NCBI RefSeq assembly: GCF_002257645.1
Contig: NZ_NQMO01000001.1
Coordinates: 1,102,065 to 1,166,064 of the forward strand
Source: Paenibacillus sp. XY044
GTDB taxonomy: Bacteria; Bacillota; Bacilli; Paenibacillales; Paenibacillaceae
DNA length: 64,000 bases
Reading direction: 5' to 3'
Numbering within the stretch: the first letter of the stretch is position 1; each line of letters opens with the position of its first letter. Shown in pieces: positions 51,666 through 60,481 of this stretch. Below the pieces are notes generated by a model that did not search any database, was not told where the DNA came from, and was given only the letters and a program-made list of their open reading frames with translations. Both the position numbers and the translations under genes were made by a program.

Positions 51666-52535
51666 CTAGGCCCAATGAAAAGGGCGCTCCAGAGCCGGTG
51701 GAATTTTGGTAGCAGCGTTCCCTTTGGCAGCATTGATCTGGAACTGGGTCAGAAAAAGGCTTCTGCTCAAATCCGCGCCACGGATGTCCGCGTCCCGGAA
51801 ATCGGCGCCGATCAGATCGGTGATCCGGAGGTCTGCGTCCCGAAGGTCTGCTGCGATCAGATACGCGCCTCTAAAGCTCTGGAATTTGAGATCCGCGCCC
51901 TTCAGCTTCGCGCCGATCAGATCTGCCCCGCGCCCCTTCAGGTTCTTGCGAGGGGCAGTTCCCTTGTAGCGTCGGCGGGCCTCCTCCCGAACAAGTTCAC
52001 TAGTCTTGAGAAGCAGTATATTTACTTCGGCCCGGTGAACGGGAATATCGAGCTCCAATATTTTCTCTGGCGGCAGCTCGGTGAGCTGCTGCGTTGCGCT
52101 CAGCTGTTCTCTAAGCTCCTCGTGGATCAGGTGGGCATCCTCATAACTGAGCGCTTGGGTTAAATAGGCCAGAAGCTCGTGCAGCTGACGCATGACGGGG
52201 AATACCTCAAACATTTGCTTCGCCGTTTCCGGCGCTTGACGCCAGTCTGTGCCGCTATAGGTTACCTGGGATACTTTTTGGCCGGCCCCAAAACAGTCAT
52301 AGACCGTGCATCCGCGAAATCCCTTTTCCCGCAGACTGTCATGGATGCCACAGCGGAAATCGGATTGAAGATGGCGGCATGGCTGTCCCGCTTGCTTGTC
52401 CATGGCAAAATCGGAGGAGGCGGCAAAGGGCAGGGATACGCAGCATAAACCAAAGCATTTGGCGCAGTCTGCTTTCAGAGTATCCCGGCCGTAGTCTCCT
52501 GAGTCTTCAGAATGATGGGGGGTAGGTACGATCAA
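51666..52535 (-). CDS. Pentapeptide-repeat protein with cysteine-rich N-terminus
   Basis: A protein of about 289 residues. The N-terminal 80 residues hold eight cysteines: CAKCFGLCC, then QPCRH, FRCGI and GCTVYDC. The CxxCxxxCC start resembles YkgJ-type metal or iron-sulfur cysteine clusters. A helical middle (about 100-190) follows, and residues about 195-260 are pentapeptide repeats (ADLIG, AKLKG, ADLKF, AYLIA, ADLRD, ADFRD, ADIRG, ADLSR), which fold into a right-handed beta-helix. TTG 52535 is preferred because AAGGAG lies nine bases before it; a TTG at 52553 would overlap that site. Function unknown; it is not a short Qnr-like protein. Confidence 0.83.
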   Translation of the reverse strand: MIVPTPHHSEDSGDYGRDTLKADCAKCFGLCCVSLPFAASSDFAMDKQAGQPCRHLQSDFRCGIHDSLREKGFRGCTVYDCFGAGQKVSQVTYSGTDWRQAPETAKQMFEVFPVMRQLHELLAYLTQALSYEDAHLIHEELREQLSATQQLTELPPEKILELDIPVHRAEVNILLLKTSELVREEARRRYKGTAPRKNLKGRGADLIGAKLKGADLKFQSFRGAYLIAADLRDADLRITDLIGADFRDADIRGADLSRSLFLTQFQINAAKGNAATKIPPALERPFHWA

Positions 52536-52660
52536 TTTCGTTATCTCCTTCAATTAAAATCAGGGCTGTTTTTCTTTTACCTTTGGTTATTTTACAATAA
52601 AATTGGGAGTTTATCGATGCCGAGATCGTGAGTAATTAGTTGAAAGGGAGTGATGGCGAA

Positions 52661-53413
52661 TTGAAAATTAGCGGAAATACCGTACTTATTACCGGGGGCG
52701 CATCCGGAATCGGTCTTGCCTTGGCAGAGCGCTTCATTCAGGCGGGGAACACCGTGATCATTTGTGGACGGCGCGCAGACAAGCTTCAGGAGCTGAAGGA
52801 ACGCTATGCGGATATCCATACCGTGGTGTGTGACCTGTCAGTGGAGTCCCAGCGGCTGGAATTATTCCAAAAGGTGACATCCGAATTTCCGGGCTTGAAC
52901 GTCCTGATCAACAATGCGGGCATCCAGCAGCGGGTTCATTTGCTTGACGGGAAAACAGATTGGGATCACTACCGCCAGGAAATCGCCATTAATGTGGATG
53001 CCCCGTTTCATTTAACGATGTTGTTTATACCTCACTTGCTAAATCAACCTGACCCGGTTATTGTCAATGTCACCTCAGGGCTGTCCATTGCGCCAGGAGC
53101 CTGGGTACCGATTTACAGTTCCACGAAAGCTGCCCTTCATTCTTTTACCGTCAGCCTCCGGATCCAGTTGGCTCAAACGAACGTAAAAGTGATTGAAGTG
53201 CTGCCGCCGGCGGTTAACACCGATTTGGGCGGGGTAGGGCTTCATACCTTCGGCGCGCCGCTAGATGAATTTGCTGACTCTGTATTCGGGGACCTGAAAT
53301 CCGGCAAAGAGGAGATCGGTTACGGCGGTACAGAGGAGAGGCTGCTCATGTCAGCGGTTCAGGCTAGGGAAGCAGCAACCCGGATGTACGAAGGCTTCCG
53401 GTCCGGAACATAA
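52661..53413 (+). CDS. Short-chain dehydrogenase, DltE-like
   Basis: A 250-residue classical SDR. The cofactor motif is LITGGASGIGLALAERF, NNAG is present in LINNAGIQQR, and the catalytic Ser and Tyr-x-x-x-Lys are in VTSGLSIAPG and YSSTKAALHSF. The start resembles B. subtilis DltE, which begins MKISGNT; for that reason, and because AAAGGGAG is placed well, TTG 52661 is preferred to TTG 52640. It is not next to dlt genes, so the role in D-alanylation is not implied. Substrate unknown. Confidence 0.88.
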   Translation: MKISGNTVLITGGASGIGLALAERFIQAGNTVIICGRRADKLQELKERYADIHTVVCDLSVESQRLELFQKVTSEFPGLNVLINNAGIQQRVHLLDGKTDWDHYRQEIAINVDAPFHLTMLFIPHLLNQPDPVIVNVTSGLSIAPGAWVPIYSSTKAALHSFTVSLRIQLAQTNVKVIEVLPPAVNTDLGGVGLHTFGAPLDEFADSVFGDLKSGKEEIGYGGTEERLLMSAVQAREAATRMYEGFRSGT

Positions 53414-53449
53414 CATAACATCAGGCAACAAAATACACTACAGGAAGAA

Positions 53450-53474
53450 GACCTGCTGATAGCATCAGCAGGTC
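53450..53474. terminator. Bidirectional terminator between SDR and spo0E-type genes
   Basis: GACCTGCTGAT pairs perfectly with ATCAGCAGGTC around a 3-nt loop. T-runs are weak, but the position between converging genes supports the call. Confidence 0.6.
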
Positions 53475-53482
53475 CGTTTGGT

Positions 53483-53638
53483 TTACATGTTTTCTTTTAA
53501 AAGTTTGTCGTAGTCATTCAGTACCCGGTCCAATTTCTGACTGGCCTTGACCAGTTCCGGATCGGTGAGACATCTTCTATCGGACAGTTTATTCAATTCC
53601 AACCGAAGCTCTTCAATTTTACGAATAATTTTATCCAT
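53483..53638 (-). CDS. Spo0E-like aspartyl-phosphate phosphatase
   Basis: A 51-residue protein of the Spo0E family. MDKIIRKIEELRLELNKLSD forms the first helix and SQKLDRVLNDYDKLL carries the family signature (SQxLDxxLNxY) whose aspartate dephosphorylates Spo0A~P, delaying sporulation. AAAGGAGC lies nine bases before ATG 53638; a longer in-frame reading to 53800 lacks a ribosome site. The coding length matches YnzD/YisI-type members. Direct targeting of Spo0A is inferred from the family. Confidence 0.88.
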   Translation of the reverse strand: MDKIIRKIEELRLELNKLSDRRCLTDPELVKASQKLDRVLNDYDKLLKENM

Positions 53639-53961
53639 GGTTGAACAGCTCCTTTGAAGTTTTGCATCCTCTTTACGTTCGCAGCATACCGCGACGACTG
53701 ATGCGCCAACACAATTTCGATCCAGCACTTCATATTTGAAAAAGAATGGTATTACATTTTTCGATAAATTCCCCTCAAAACCCTTCCGTGAAATTGACAT
53801 ATTGTTGAAATGTTACCCGATGATGAAAATATTAATTAGAGCTTGTAATCGATCGCTGTTTGATGCCGGCGAAATTCGTTATAAATGGGCAATATTTACA
53901 TAGAATAAAGAACGGATGTTCGTATATAATAAAAACATACGTTTGGATAGGAGGGGCTGAC
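53639..53961. promoter_or_regulatory. 323-bp intergenic region with weak promoter signals
   Basis: On the minus strand TTGAGG and TGTAAT with a 16-bp spacer lie near 53740-53775 and could drive the spo0E-type gene; TTTATCGAA between them is near a Spo0A box (TGTCGAA, one mismatch). No gene or other structure was seen. Confidence 0.3.
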
Positions 53962-54153
53962 ATGTCAGAAAAATATGTAGGGCAAATCGTGGAGATCGTT
54001 TATTTGGACCAGGCCGGAAACATTACGCAGCGTAAAATTGAAGTGAAAGGGATGCGCGGGAATATCGTGAGGGCAGTATGCCTGAAGACAGAGGCCCCAA
54101 GAACCTTCCGACAGGATCGGATTTTGGCATGGCAGGTCGCAAAGACTGCCTGA
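53962..54153 (+). CDS. Stand-alone mini WYL-like domain protein
   Basis: A 63-residue protein starting at ATG 53962 behind AGGAGGGGC. Its sequence, IVEIVYLDQAGNITQRKIEV, then NIVRAVCLKTEAPRTFRQDRI, matches the Sm-like core of WYL domains, which normally end larger HTH regulators and sense a ligand or nucleic acid. Conserved features are the YxDxxGxxTxR start and the RTFRxDRI end. There is no HTH before it. Similar small proteins exist in Bacillales but lack a known function. A terminator follows, so it is expressed alone. Confidence 0.75.
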   Translation: MSEKYVGQIVEIVYLDQAGNITQRKIEVKGMRGNIVRAVCLKTEAPRTFRQDRILAWQVAKTA

Positions 54154-54180
54154 AACCACCCGTGTGCTGTTTCTTAATAA

Positions 54181-54209
54181 CCTAACCCATGAAGGGCTAG
54201 GCTTTTTTT
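54181..54209 (+). terminator. Terminator after mini-WYL gene
   Basis: CCTAACCC at 54181-54188 pairs with GGGCTAGG at 54194-54201 (one mismatch), followed by seven Ts. Confidence 0.6.
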
Positions 54210-54419
54210 GCATATATCGAAAGTTTCTTCTGCTGGACCTGATCATCGAGATCCAGATGCAGTTGGATCGCATCTTGTCCGGACTAAAAGAACGTGCAGC
54301 GAAACCAGAACGACATGGGGATCAGTTCAAGTTCGGCGGTTTTCTGTCTAGGGAATAGCATATCTTCACGCTCTCGGCATACCATTAGGCAAAAGCATAG
54401 GGAGAGAGGAAGGATACGG

Positions 54420-56300
54420 ATGAGTGTAAATGAACCGCAAAGTCCCGTACAGCTTGTCGGCACGCATCTGCCGGAAGGGGCCGAACTGGTCACGATGAGT
54501 ACGCCAGCCGGACAACCTGCTGTGATTGCCGAGGATTTGACGGGAGACCGGGTACCGGAAATATCCGCGGTTTATCGGTTGAATGATGCGCTGTACTTGC
54601 TCGTGCTTACGTTTAGCGGTGGGGCATGGAGAACGATGGCCCGCATCCAAGGACCCGGCTATGGCGTTACGCTGTTGACCGCCGCACCCGTGACCAAGCC
54701 TGGGAGGAACAACCTGCTTGTAGGCTGGCAGATCGGTTCCATTTGGTCGAAGCTGTCCGTTTACGAATGGACAGAGCATGGATTGGCGAATGTGGCGCCC
54801 GCAGAGATGAGCTACAGCTATATCGACGTATCGGATTGGCCGGGACCCGGAGGTCCAGACGGGCAAGCTGAGCTGGCACTCTGGATTCACGATACGGGTG
54901 AAGCCTACCGCACGGAGGTACTGCGCTGGCGGGACGGAGGTTTTCATCCGGCACAAGATGTTTATCCCGCCTATTATCCTGAGGTGGCGCGCTACTATGA
55001 GCGAATGACCGAGTCCTACCCGGATTATCCGTTCTATTGGTACTATCTGGCCGAGGCCCAGTATCGTGCCGGTATCCCGCAGGCAGCATTGCATTCGGTG
55101 CGAAGAGCACTGGGATTTGCCCAGCCGTATCCTTCCCGGGAAGTTCTTTTGACGCTGGAGAGGAAAATTATGCAGATGCCCCGCGTGGCGGAGCTGCTGC
55201 GTGCTTCGATCCGAACCGCGGAAGGGATCCGCTGGGGGTATATCAATACGAGCGGTAAAATGGTGATTGCGGCCAGATACGAAGACGCGGCAGATTTTCA
55301 GAAGAACGGCCTTGCCACTGTCCGTGAAGACGGAAAATATGGGTTGATCGATCAGGCCGGAGTATGGATCGTGCCCCCGACGTATGATTCGATCCGTCCT
55401 TTTTCGGAGCATCGGGCTATCGTGACGGAAGGCGATGCATATAGACTGATCGATGAACAGGGCAAGGTTGTGACCAGGCGCGCGTATTCGTACATTTCGG
55501 ATATGCGGGAGGGCAGATCCGTATTTCGTGGGACAGACCATGCGGGGGAAACGAAACATCCCGGCCGTTACGGATACCTTGATTCCCAGGGATATGAGAT
55601 CATCCCGGCAAGATACGGGGAAGCAGGCGATTTTGGCAACGGCAGAGCCTGGGTCAAAATAAGGGATGGCGGATACGCGCTCATCGGGCTGGATGGCCGT
55701 AGTCTGAACGAATACGAGTTTGCATACGCTGGCCCTCCCGGCGCCGGCTTGCTCGCTTATCAGCAGCAAGCCGGCGGAAAATACGGATATATCGATTTGC
55801 GCGGCCAAGTCCGGTTACATCCCGCATTTACTGCCGCTTTCCCTTTCCGCTGCCAGCGGGCCGTCATTAGCATGGCGGAGGGTAAGCTGAAGAGATACGG
55901 CGTCATCGATGAATCGGGCAGATTCGTCGTTCCCCCTGAATATAACGAGATTCGTGATCTAGGCGAGGAACGGCTGGCACTTGCTCGTTCTGTAGGGCCG
56001 AAGCAGCCATCTGTCGGCCCAAAATATGCGATTGCGGATTACGAAGGGATGCTGCTGACTGACTTCGTGTACACGAGTGTGTCGGAATTTCGAGATGGAT
56101 TGGCCTCGGTCACGGATGCACAAGCCACCTATTTTATCGATCAGAGCGGCCAAGCCGCGCCGGGTTACCCTCATGTGGAAGGTAGTGGCTGCTTGACCCT
56201 GAAGGGAGACGGCCTAATCGAGGCGAAGGTGGATCAGCGACTGTCGTATTTAACCCGCGAAGGAAGAACCGTCTGGCGGGATGAGGATCCTACAGGCTGA
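54420..56300 (+). CDS. WG-repeat protein
   Basis: A 626-residue protein in two parts. The N-terminal about 190 residues contain VIAEDLTGDRVPEISAVYRL and similar lines, as in VCBS/FG-GAP-like propellers. From about residue 270 come at least seven WG repeats of the form GYIN-x-GK-x-VI-x-x-x-Y-x-x-x-x-x-F-x-x-G-A-x-V, for example KYGLIDQAGVWIVPPTYDSI, RYGYLDSQGYEIIPARYGEA and RYGVIDESGRFVVPPEYNEI. No signal peptide is seen at the chosen start, ATG 54420 behind GAGAGGAAGG. WG proteins are widespread and poorly understood. It precedes the germination operon but has its own terminator. Confidence 0.85.
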   Translation: MSVNEPQSPVQLVGTHLPEGAELVTMSTPAGQPAVIAEDLTGDRVPEISAVYRLNDALYLLVLTFSGGAWRTMARIQGPGYGVTLLTAAPVTKPGRNNLLVGWQIGSIWSKLSVYEWTEHGLANVAPAEMSYSYIDVSDWPGPGGPDGQAELALWIHDTGEAYRTEVLRWRDGGFHPAQDVYPAYYPEVARYYERMTESYPDYPFYWYYLAEAQYRAGIPQAALHSVRRALGFAQPYPSREVLLTLERKIMQMPRVAELLRASIRTAEGIRWGYINTSGKMVIAARYEDAADFQKNGLATVREDGKYGLIDQAGVWIVPPTYDSIRPFSEHRAIVTEGDAYRLIDEQGKVVTRRAYSYISDMREGRSVFRGTDHAGETKHPGRYGYLDSQGYEIIPARYGEAGDFGNGRAWVKIRDGGYALIGLDGRSLNEYEFAYAGPPGAGLLAYQQQAGGKYGYIDLRGQVRLHPAFTAAFPFRCQRAVISMAEGKLKRYGVIDESGRFVVPPEYNEIRDLGEERLALARSVGPKQPSVGPKYAIADYEGMLLTDFVYTSVSEFRDGLASVTDAQATYFIDQSGQAAPGYPHVEGSGCLTLKGDGLIEAKVDQRLSYLTREGRTVWRDEDPTG

Positions 56301-56343
56301 TTTTTGCTTATGAAACCGTTCAACTTGTTATAAGCTTGACGAG

Positions 56344-56372
56344 CCGCTGCCTTGAAGGCATGCGGTTTTTAT
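56344..56372 (+). terminator. Terminator after WG-repeat gene
   Basis: CCGC-TGCCT pairs with AGGCA-TGCGG around a short loop at 56344-56365, followed by TTTTTATT. Confidence 0.5.
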
Positions 56373-56462
56373 TATTTGGAAGCGATAGGAAGTTAGGAAT
56401 ATTTTTACATAGGGATGGGAAAATTAACCGGAGTCTTATTATTTATGGCAGGAGGGCGGACG

Positions 56463-57884
56463 GTGACTCCAACAGAGCAAAATATGTATCCTTCGCTCGA
56501 ACGGAACGTTTCTTACATTCGGGACAAGCTGCTCCACACCGACGATTTGAAAGTCAGGCATCTGACCTACCGCGGGCAGTCATCGGCGCTGATTTATCTA
56601 GAGTCGACAGTAGACCCAACCCTAATTGAGCGTAATGTTATCCGGCCGCTGCGGCAGTGCGGGGATGAGGACTTATCCCAGCTGTTCTTTACGCTACGGC
56701 TTGAGACCGAGCACAAACTGGACAAGGGAGCGCAATCTCTTCTGTCGGGCAACTGCTTGTTCTTCACCCAGGACATGGTGCAGTTTTATGTCCTGACCAC
56801 ACCGGCCAAGTACGATCGAAGCATTACGGAGCCGGAAAACGAAGGAATTATACGCGGGGCTCACAACGGTTATATTGAGGATTTAACGGTCAATTTGTTT
56901 CAGATCCGGCAGCAGGTCAGCTCTACGGAGCTGAAGGTGCATTATCACAATATCGGCAGCACGGCTCCGCGCAAAGTCGCAGTGATCTATATGAATAACC
57001 TGGCTGATCCTGCCGTGATCGATAAAGTGGAAAACAGGCTGAAGAGCATCTCGATCGATTCCGTGATGTCGACCGGTTTTATCCAGGAGTTTATGGAGGA
57101 TCAGCCGTATTCGATCTTTCCCCAGTTCCTGAACACGGAACGGCCGGATCATACGGGCTCGTATTTGCTGGATGGACATGTGGTCATCATGCTGGAGGGC
57201 GATCCGACGGCTTTGATCGTTCCGATGAGCTTTTTTTGCTTTTATCAGACGCCCGACGATTACAGTAACCGGTGGATGATCGCGTCGTTTGTGCGGTTCA
57301 TCCGGCTGCTCAGCTTCGTTACGGCGTTTCAGCTGCCGGCATTCTATATCGCCATCGTAGCCTTTCATTCGAACATTTTGCCTATCCAGCTGTTCTTTAC
57401 CGTGCAGGGTTCATTGACCCGGGTACCGTATCCCCCACTCGTCGAAGCCATGCTGCTGGAGCTGATCTTTGAGCTGTTGAGGGAGGCAGGACTGAGGCTG
57501 CCAAGCCGGGTTGGGCAAACGATCGGTATCGTCGGAGGCCTGGTCATCGGGGATGCGATCGTCAAGGCGGGTTTTGTATCGTATACGATGATTATCGTTG
57601 TGGCTCTAACCGCGATTTCATCATTCTTAATCCCGTCCAACGAAATGAGCTCGGCGATCCGGATCCTGCGGTTCCCGCTAATGATATGCGCGTCGATATT
57701 CGGATTTATCGGCATTTCCTTCGGACTGACGATTCTGTTCATACATCTGTGCAAGCTGGAGTCGTTCGGAAAGCCTTACCTGTCGCCGCTGGCCCCCTTG
57801 AAAATCAAAGGATTTAAGGATACGTTCCTGCGTTTTCCGATTTGGGCCATTCGCAGCAGGCACGGCGAGAAAAAGCATAATTAA
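56463..57884 (+). CDS. Spore germination protein, GerA subunit family
   Basis: A GerA-type (A subunit) germinant receptor protein of about 473 residues. The N-terminal cytoplasmic domain (LTYRGQSSALIYLESTVDP, STELKVHYHNIGSTAPRKVAVIYM in part) is followed by conserved DGHVVIMLEGDPTALIVP and a cluster of about five TM helices (LPAFYIAIVAFHSNILP, GIVGGLVIGDAIVKAGFVS). It sits in the spore inner membrane. GTG 56463, after AGGAGGGCGG, is preferred; ATG 56415 is in frame but has a weaker site. First gene of a three-gene A-B-C operon. Confidence 0.92.
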   Translation: MTPTEQNMYPSLERNVSYIRDKLLHTDDLKVRHLTYRGQSSALIYLESTVDPTLIERNVIRPLRQCGDEDLSQLFFTLRLETEHKLDKGAQSLLSGNCLFFTQDMVQFYVLTTPAKYDRSITEPENEGIIRGAHNGYIEDLTVNLFQIRQQVSSTELKVHYHNIGSTAPRKVAVIYMNNLADPAVIDKVENRLKSISIDSVMSTGFIQEFMEDQPYSIFPQFLNTERPDHTGSYLLDGHVVIMLEGDPTALIVPMSFFCFYQTPDDYSNRWMIASFVRFIRLLSFVTAFQLPAFYIAIVAFHSNILPIQLFFTVQGSLTRVPYPPLVEAMLLELIFELLREAGLRLPSRVGQTIGIVGGLVIGDAIVKAGFVSYTMIIVVALTAISSFLIPSNEMSSAIRILRFPLMICASIFGFIGISFGLTILFIHLCKLESFGKPYLSPLAPLKIKGFKDTFLRFPIWAIRSRHGEKKHN

Positions 57885-57921
57885 CGTCGGGTTGACACCG
57901 ATTCGGAAGGGGAGGACCAAG

Positions 57922-59016
57922 GTGGAGCAGGCTGAAAAAAAGATGTCCCCAAGGCAGCTGTTTCTATTCATTGTCCAAGCCCAAATCGGGGTCGGCGTGC
58001 TTTCGATTCCCTTTGACCTGAGCAAGACCGCAAAGAGCGGCGCGGGCATATCGGTCCTGATCGCCGGCGTTATTACCCAGATCATCATTCTGATGATGTG
58101 GGCTCTCCTCCGCAGGTTCCCCGGGATGAATCTTTTCCAGATCTGTCTCCGGCTTGCCGGACCGATGATGGGCAGATTCCTGATCGCATGCTACGTCGGA
58201 TATTTTAGTTTGCTCGGCAGCAATGTTTTGCTCAATGCCTACATGGTGCTCCAGCGCTGGATTCTGCAATCCACCCCCAAGTGGGTGGTGCTTATCCTGT
58301 TCTGTATCATGACTTATTACCTGGCCAAGGAAAAGCTGACTGTATTGGCCCGGTTTTACAGTCTTTCGTCCATGCTGTTCATTCCGTTGATCATTTTTGT
58401 CAGTTATGGCCTGTCGCAGGCAAAGATCGAATATATGCTGCCGTTAGCCGAAGCAGGTCTGCTCAACATACTGAAGGGAACCAAGGATACGACGATATCG
58501 ATGTACGGGTTCGAGATGATCCTGATCATCTTTCCTTTTATTGACGCTTCAGACAGCAAGAAACTGAAAATGATCAGCTTGTCGAATCTGTTCGTTACGC
58601 TGTTCTATGCGTTTGTCGTGTGCACCTGTCTCATGGTGTTTAACCAGACGCAGCTGGCGATGATACCGGAGCCTGTCATTTATCTCGTCAAATCGTTGAA
58701 TTTCTATATCATCGATCGCGCTGACATCCTGTTTCTGTCGATTTGGTCGATTACGTTGGTATGTTCCATCGCCAGCTACAGCTTTGCGGCGGCCGATGGG
58801 CTTGCGATTCTGCTTAACAAAAAGAATCACCACATTTTTGCCCCTTGGATTAATGTGGCCTTTTTTTTAATCGCTCTTCTGCCGACCACGCCGATGGCGA
58901 TCGACCGGATCAACAAGGTGTCCGAATTTGCCGCGTACGTGTTTATAGCGGCCATTCCTTTCCTGCTGATGCTGTTTACTTTATTCGTCAAAAAGAAAGC
59001 GGGTGAAGCCGCATGA
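57922..59016 (+). CDS. Spore germination permease, GerB subunit family
   Basis: A 364-residue, ten-TM protein of the GerB/AmyXDH family, related to amino acid permeases. QLFLFIVQAQIGVGVLSIPF, the first helix, and MYGFEMILIIFPFIDASDSKK are family marks. It probably binds the germinant in the spore inner membrane. GTG 57922 follows AAGGGGAGGACC, and a TTG at 57892 is in frame but lacks such a site. It lies 37 bp after the A gene and overlaps the C gene by four bases (ATGA). Confidence 0.92.
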   Translation: MEQAEKKMSPRQLFLFIVQAQIGVGVLSIPFDLSKTAKSGAGISVLIAGVITQIIILMMWALLRRFPGMNLFQICLRLAGPMMGRFLIACYVGYFSLLGSNVLLNAYMVLQRWILQSTPKWVVLILFCIMTYYLAKEKLTVLARFYSLSSMLFIPLIIFVSYGLSQAKIEYMLPLAEAGLLNILKGTKDTTISMYGFEMILIIFPFIDASDSKKLKMISLSNLFVTLFYAFVVCTCLMVFNQTQLAMIPEPVIYLVKSLNFYIIDRADILFLSIWSITLVCSIASYSFAAADGLAILLNKKNHHIFAPWINVAFFLIALLPTTPMAIDRINKVSEFAAYVFIAAIPFLLMLFTLFVKKKAGEAA

Positions 59017-60146
59017 AACGCTGCCGCTGGGTACTTTGCTGTGCAATGCTCGGCCTAAGCACGCAGCTTTTGACCGGATGCTGGGACCGGGAATACTTGA
59101 AGGATTTGAATCTGGCTTACAGTGTTGGTTTTGATCTGACCAAGGACCATAAGATCAAGGAAACCGTAGAGCTGATCATCCCGCCGAAAACCGAACAGAG
59201 CCCAACAACGAATGAAATCCATTCGGCTGTGGGGTTATCGACCCGCGGGGCGAGCAACATCCTACGGGCCCGCGTAAGAGGGAATATGCGTGTCATCAAG
59301 AACAGTGTGCAGCTGATCGGCAGATCTTTGGCCGAAGAAGGGCTGAAGGCACCCATGGACGTTAATTTCCGGGATCCTCGAAACCCTTCTTCCGACGTAC
59401 GGCTGATCGTGACGGAGAATGATGCTTCAGAGATTATCAGGATAAAAAAAATAGGGGAGCTGCAAATCGGCGAATTTCTGACGCAGAAGATCAGCAGTTT
59501 GGAGAAAATGAGTCTGTTCTACCCGCCGGAGACGGTGAATACGGTTTTCCGTTCCTTGACGGATCCCGGCCAGGATTTCGCTCTTCCTTATATCGGGGTA
59601 CAAGGCTCTGAAATCGTTGCCAAAGGGGTCGCCCTGTTTCACGATCAGAGCATTAGCGGATCGCTTAGTAAAGATCAGTCGATCATGCTGGTCTTGATGA
59701 AAGGAAAGTCAGGAGGCAATGCCCGATTTACCAAAACCGTGAATTTGGATACTTCCAAACCGATTCGAGGAACGATCAGTTACAACGTTGGTAATAAGAA
59801 GAGCGAGCATGAGTTTCACGTGAGGGTCGACCGAAACGGCGATGTTCATGTGACGCTGAGCCTCAAACTTCAAGCTGTCATCGAGGAGTTTACCGGACCG
59901 CAGCTGCTTGATGACAAGGCTGTAAAGCGGGTGAATCGGGAGCTATCGTCCATGATGACCAATGATGCCCGGGAAGTCGTCCGGGAACTGCAGAAGGCGA
60001 ACTGCGACATTTTCGGCGTAGGCCGACAGCTGATGGCCTATCATCCTAAACTGTGGAAGCGGATCGATTGGAACAAGGAGTATCGTAACGTGGAGTTTCA
60101 TACCCAAATTCAGGTGACCATTATCGATACCGGAGTCATTCAGTAA
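59013..60146 (+). CDS. Spore germination lipoprotein, GerC subunit family
   Basis: A 377-residue Ger(x)C lipoprotein. The signal peptide ends LLTGC with lipidated Cys 23, followed by WDREYLKDLNLAYSVGFDL, the family start. LSTRGASNILRARVRGNMRV and the C-terminal LQKANCDIFGVGRQLMAYHPKLW are characteristic. It lies on the outer face of the spore inner membrane and joins GerA and GerB in a receptor. ATG 59013 overlaps the GerB stop. The germinant of this receptor cannot be told from sequence. Confidence 0.92.
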   Translation: MKRCRWVLCCAMLGLSTQLLTGCWDREYLKDLNLAYSVGFDLTKDHKIKETVELIIPPKTEQSPTTNEIHSAVGLSTRGASNILRARVRGNMRVIKNSVQLIGRSLAEEGLKAPMDVNFRDPRNPSSDVRLIVTENDASEIIRIKKIGELQIGEFLTQKISSLEKMSLFYPPETVNTVFRSLTDPGQDFALPYIGVQGSEIVAKGVALFHDQSISGSLSKDQSIMLVLMKGKSGGNARFTKTVNLDTSKPIRGTISYNVGNKKSEHEFHVRVDRNGDVHVTLSLKLQAVIEEFTGPQLLDDKAVKRVNRELSSMMTNDAREVVRELQKANCDIFGVGRQLMAYHPKLWKRIDWNKEYRNVEFHTQIQVTIIDTGVIQ

Positions 60147-60192
60147 CAGCTGGCGTTCATGCTTCTTGGGACTTGGCTGCGAACGATATGTT

Positions 60193-60228
60193 GCGGTTTG
60201 GCCGTTTGCGGCCGGCCGCCTTTTTTTT
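60193..60228 (+). terminator. Terminator of the germination operon
   Basis: GCGGTT-(T)-GGCC at 60193-60203 pairs with GGCC-GGCCGC at 60210-60219 (with two G-T pairs), followed by eight Ts. Confidence 0.65.
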
Positions 60229-60384
60229 GGTTTTCCGATTCGCTGAAATAGAATGTTAACTTGCGGAAACTCATATATATGTCATGGAAACCGTTTTTAC
60301 TGATGTCCTGATCAGAAGCAGAGCTGACGAGGGTTGTAAAGTGAACGGCGAAATAATGGATTGCATTAAATTGCAAAAAAAGGG

Positions 60385-60435
60385 TTTGCAAAGGTTCGTC
60401 GCGGTGTTATAATCCGATCAAGGAAAGCGGTTACC
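60385..60435 (+). promoter_or_regulatory. iol operon promoter with CcpA (cre)-like site
   Basis: TTTGCA at 60385-60390, a 17-bp spacer and TATAAT at 60408-60413 form a good sigma-A promoter about 69 bp before iolG. GGAAAGCGGTTACC at 60422-60435 matches the cre consensus TGWAANCGNTNWCA at 12 of 14 positions, placed at the transcription start where CcpA would repress. The rest of the 335-bp gap holds only the terminator at 60193. Confidence 0.55.
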
Positions 60436-60481
60436 CTAATTTGTATGTGAAACGATACCGAGAGAACAAGGTGGAATGTCC

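Noticed and set aside
54164..54358. Small open frame of 64 codons between the mini-WYL and WG-repeat genes
   Set aside because: It starts inside the terminator hairpin and lacks a ribosome site; the helical stretch MQLDRILSGLKERAA alone is not enough.
54366..55808. Minus-strand open frame of 480 codons opposite the WG-repeat gene
   Set aside because: The plus strand has obvious repeats and a ribosome site; the antisense product is a compositional shadow.
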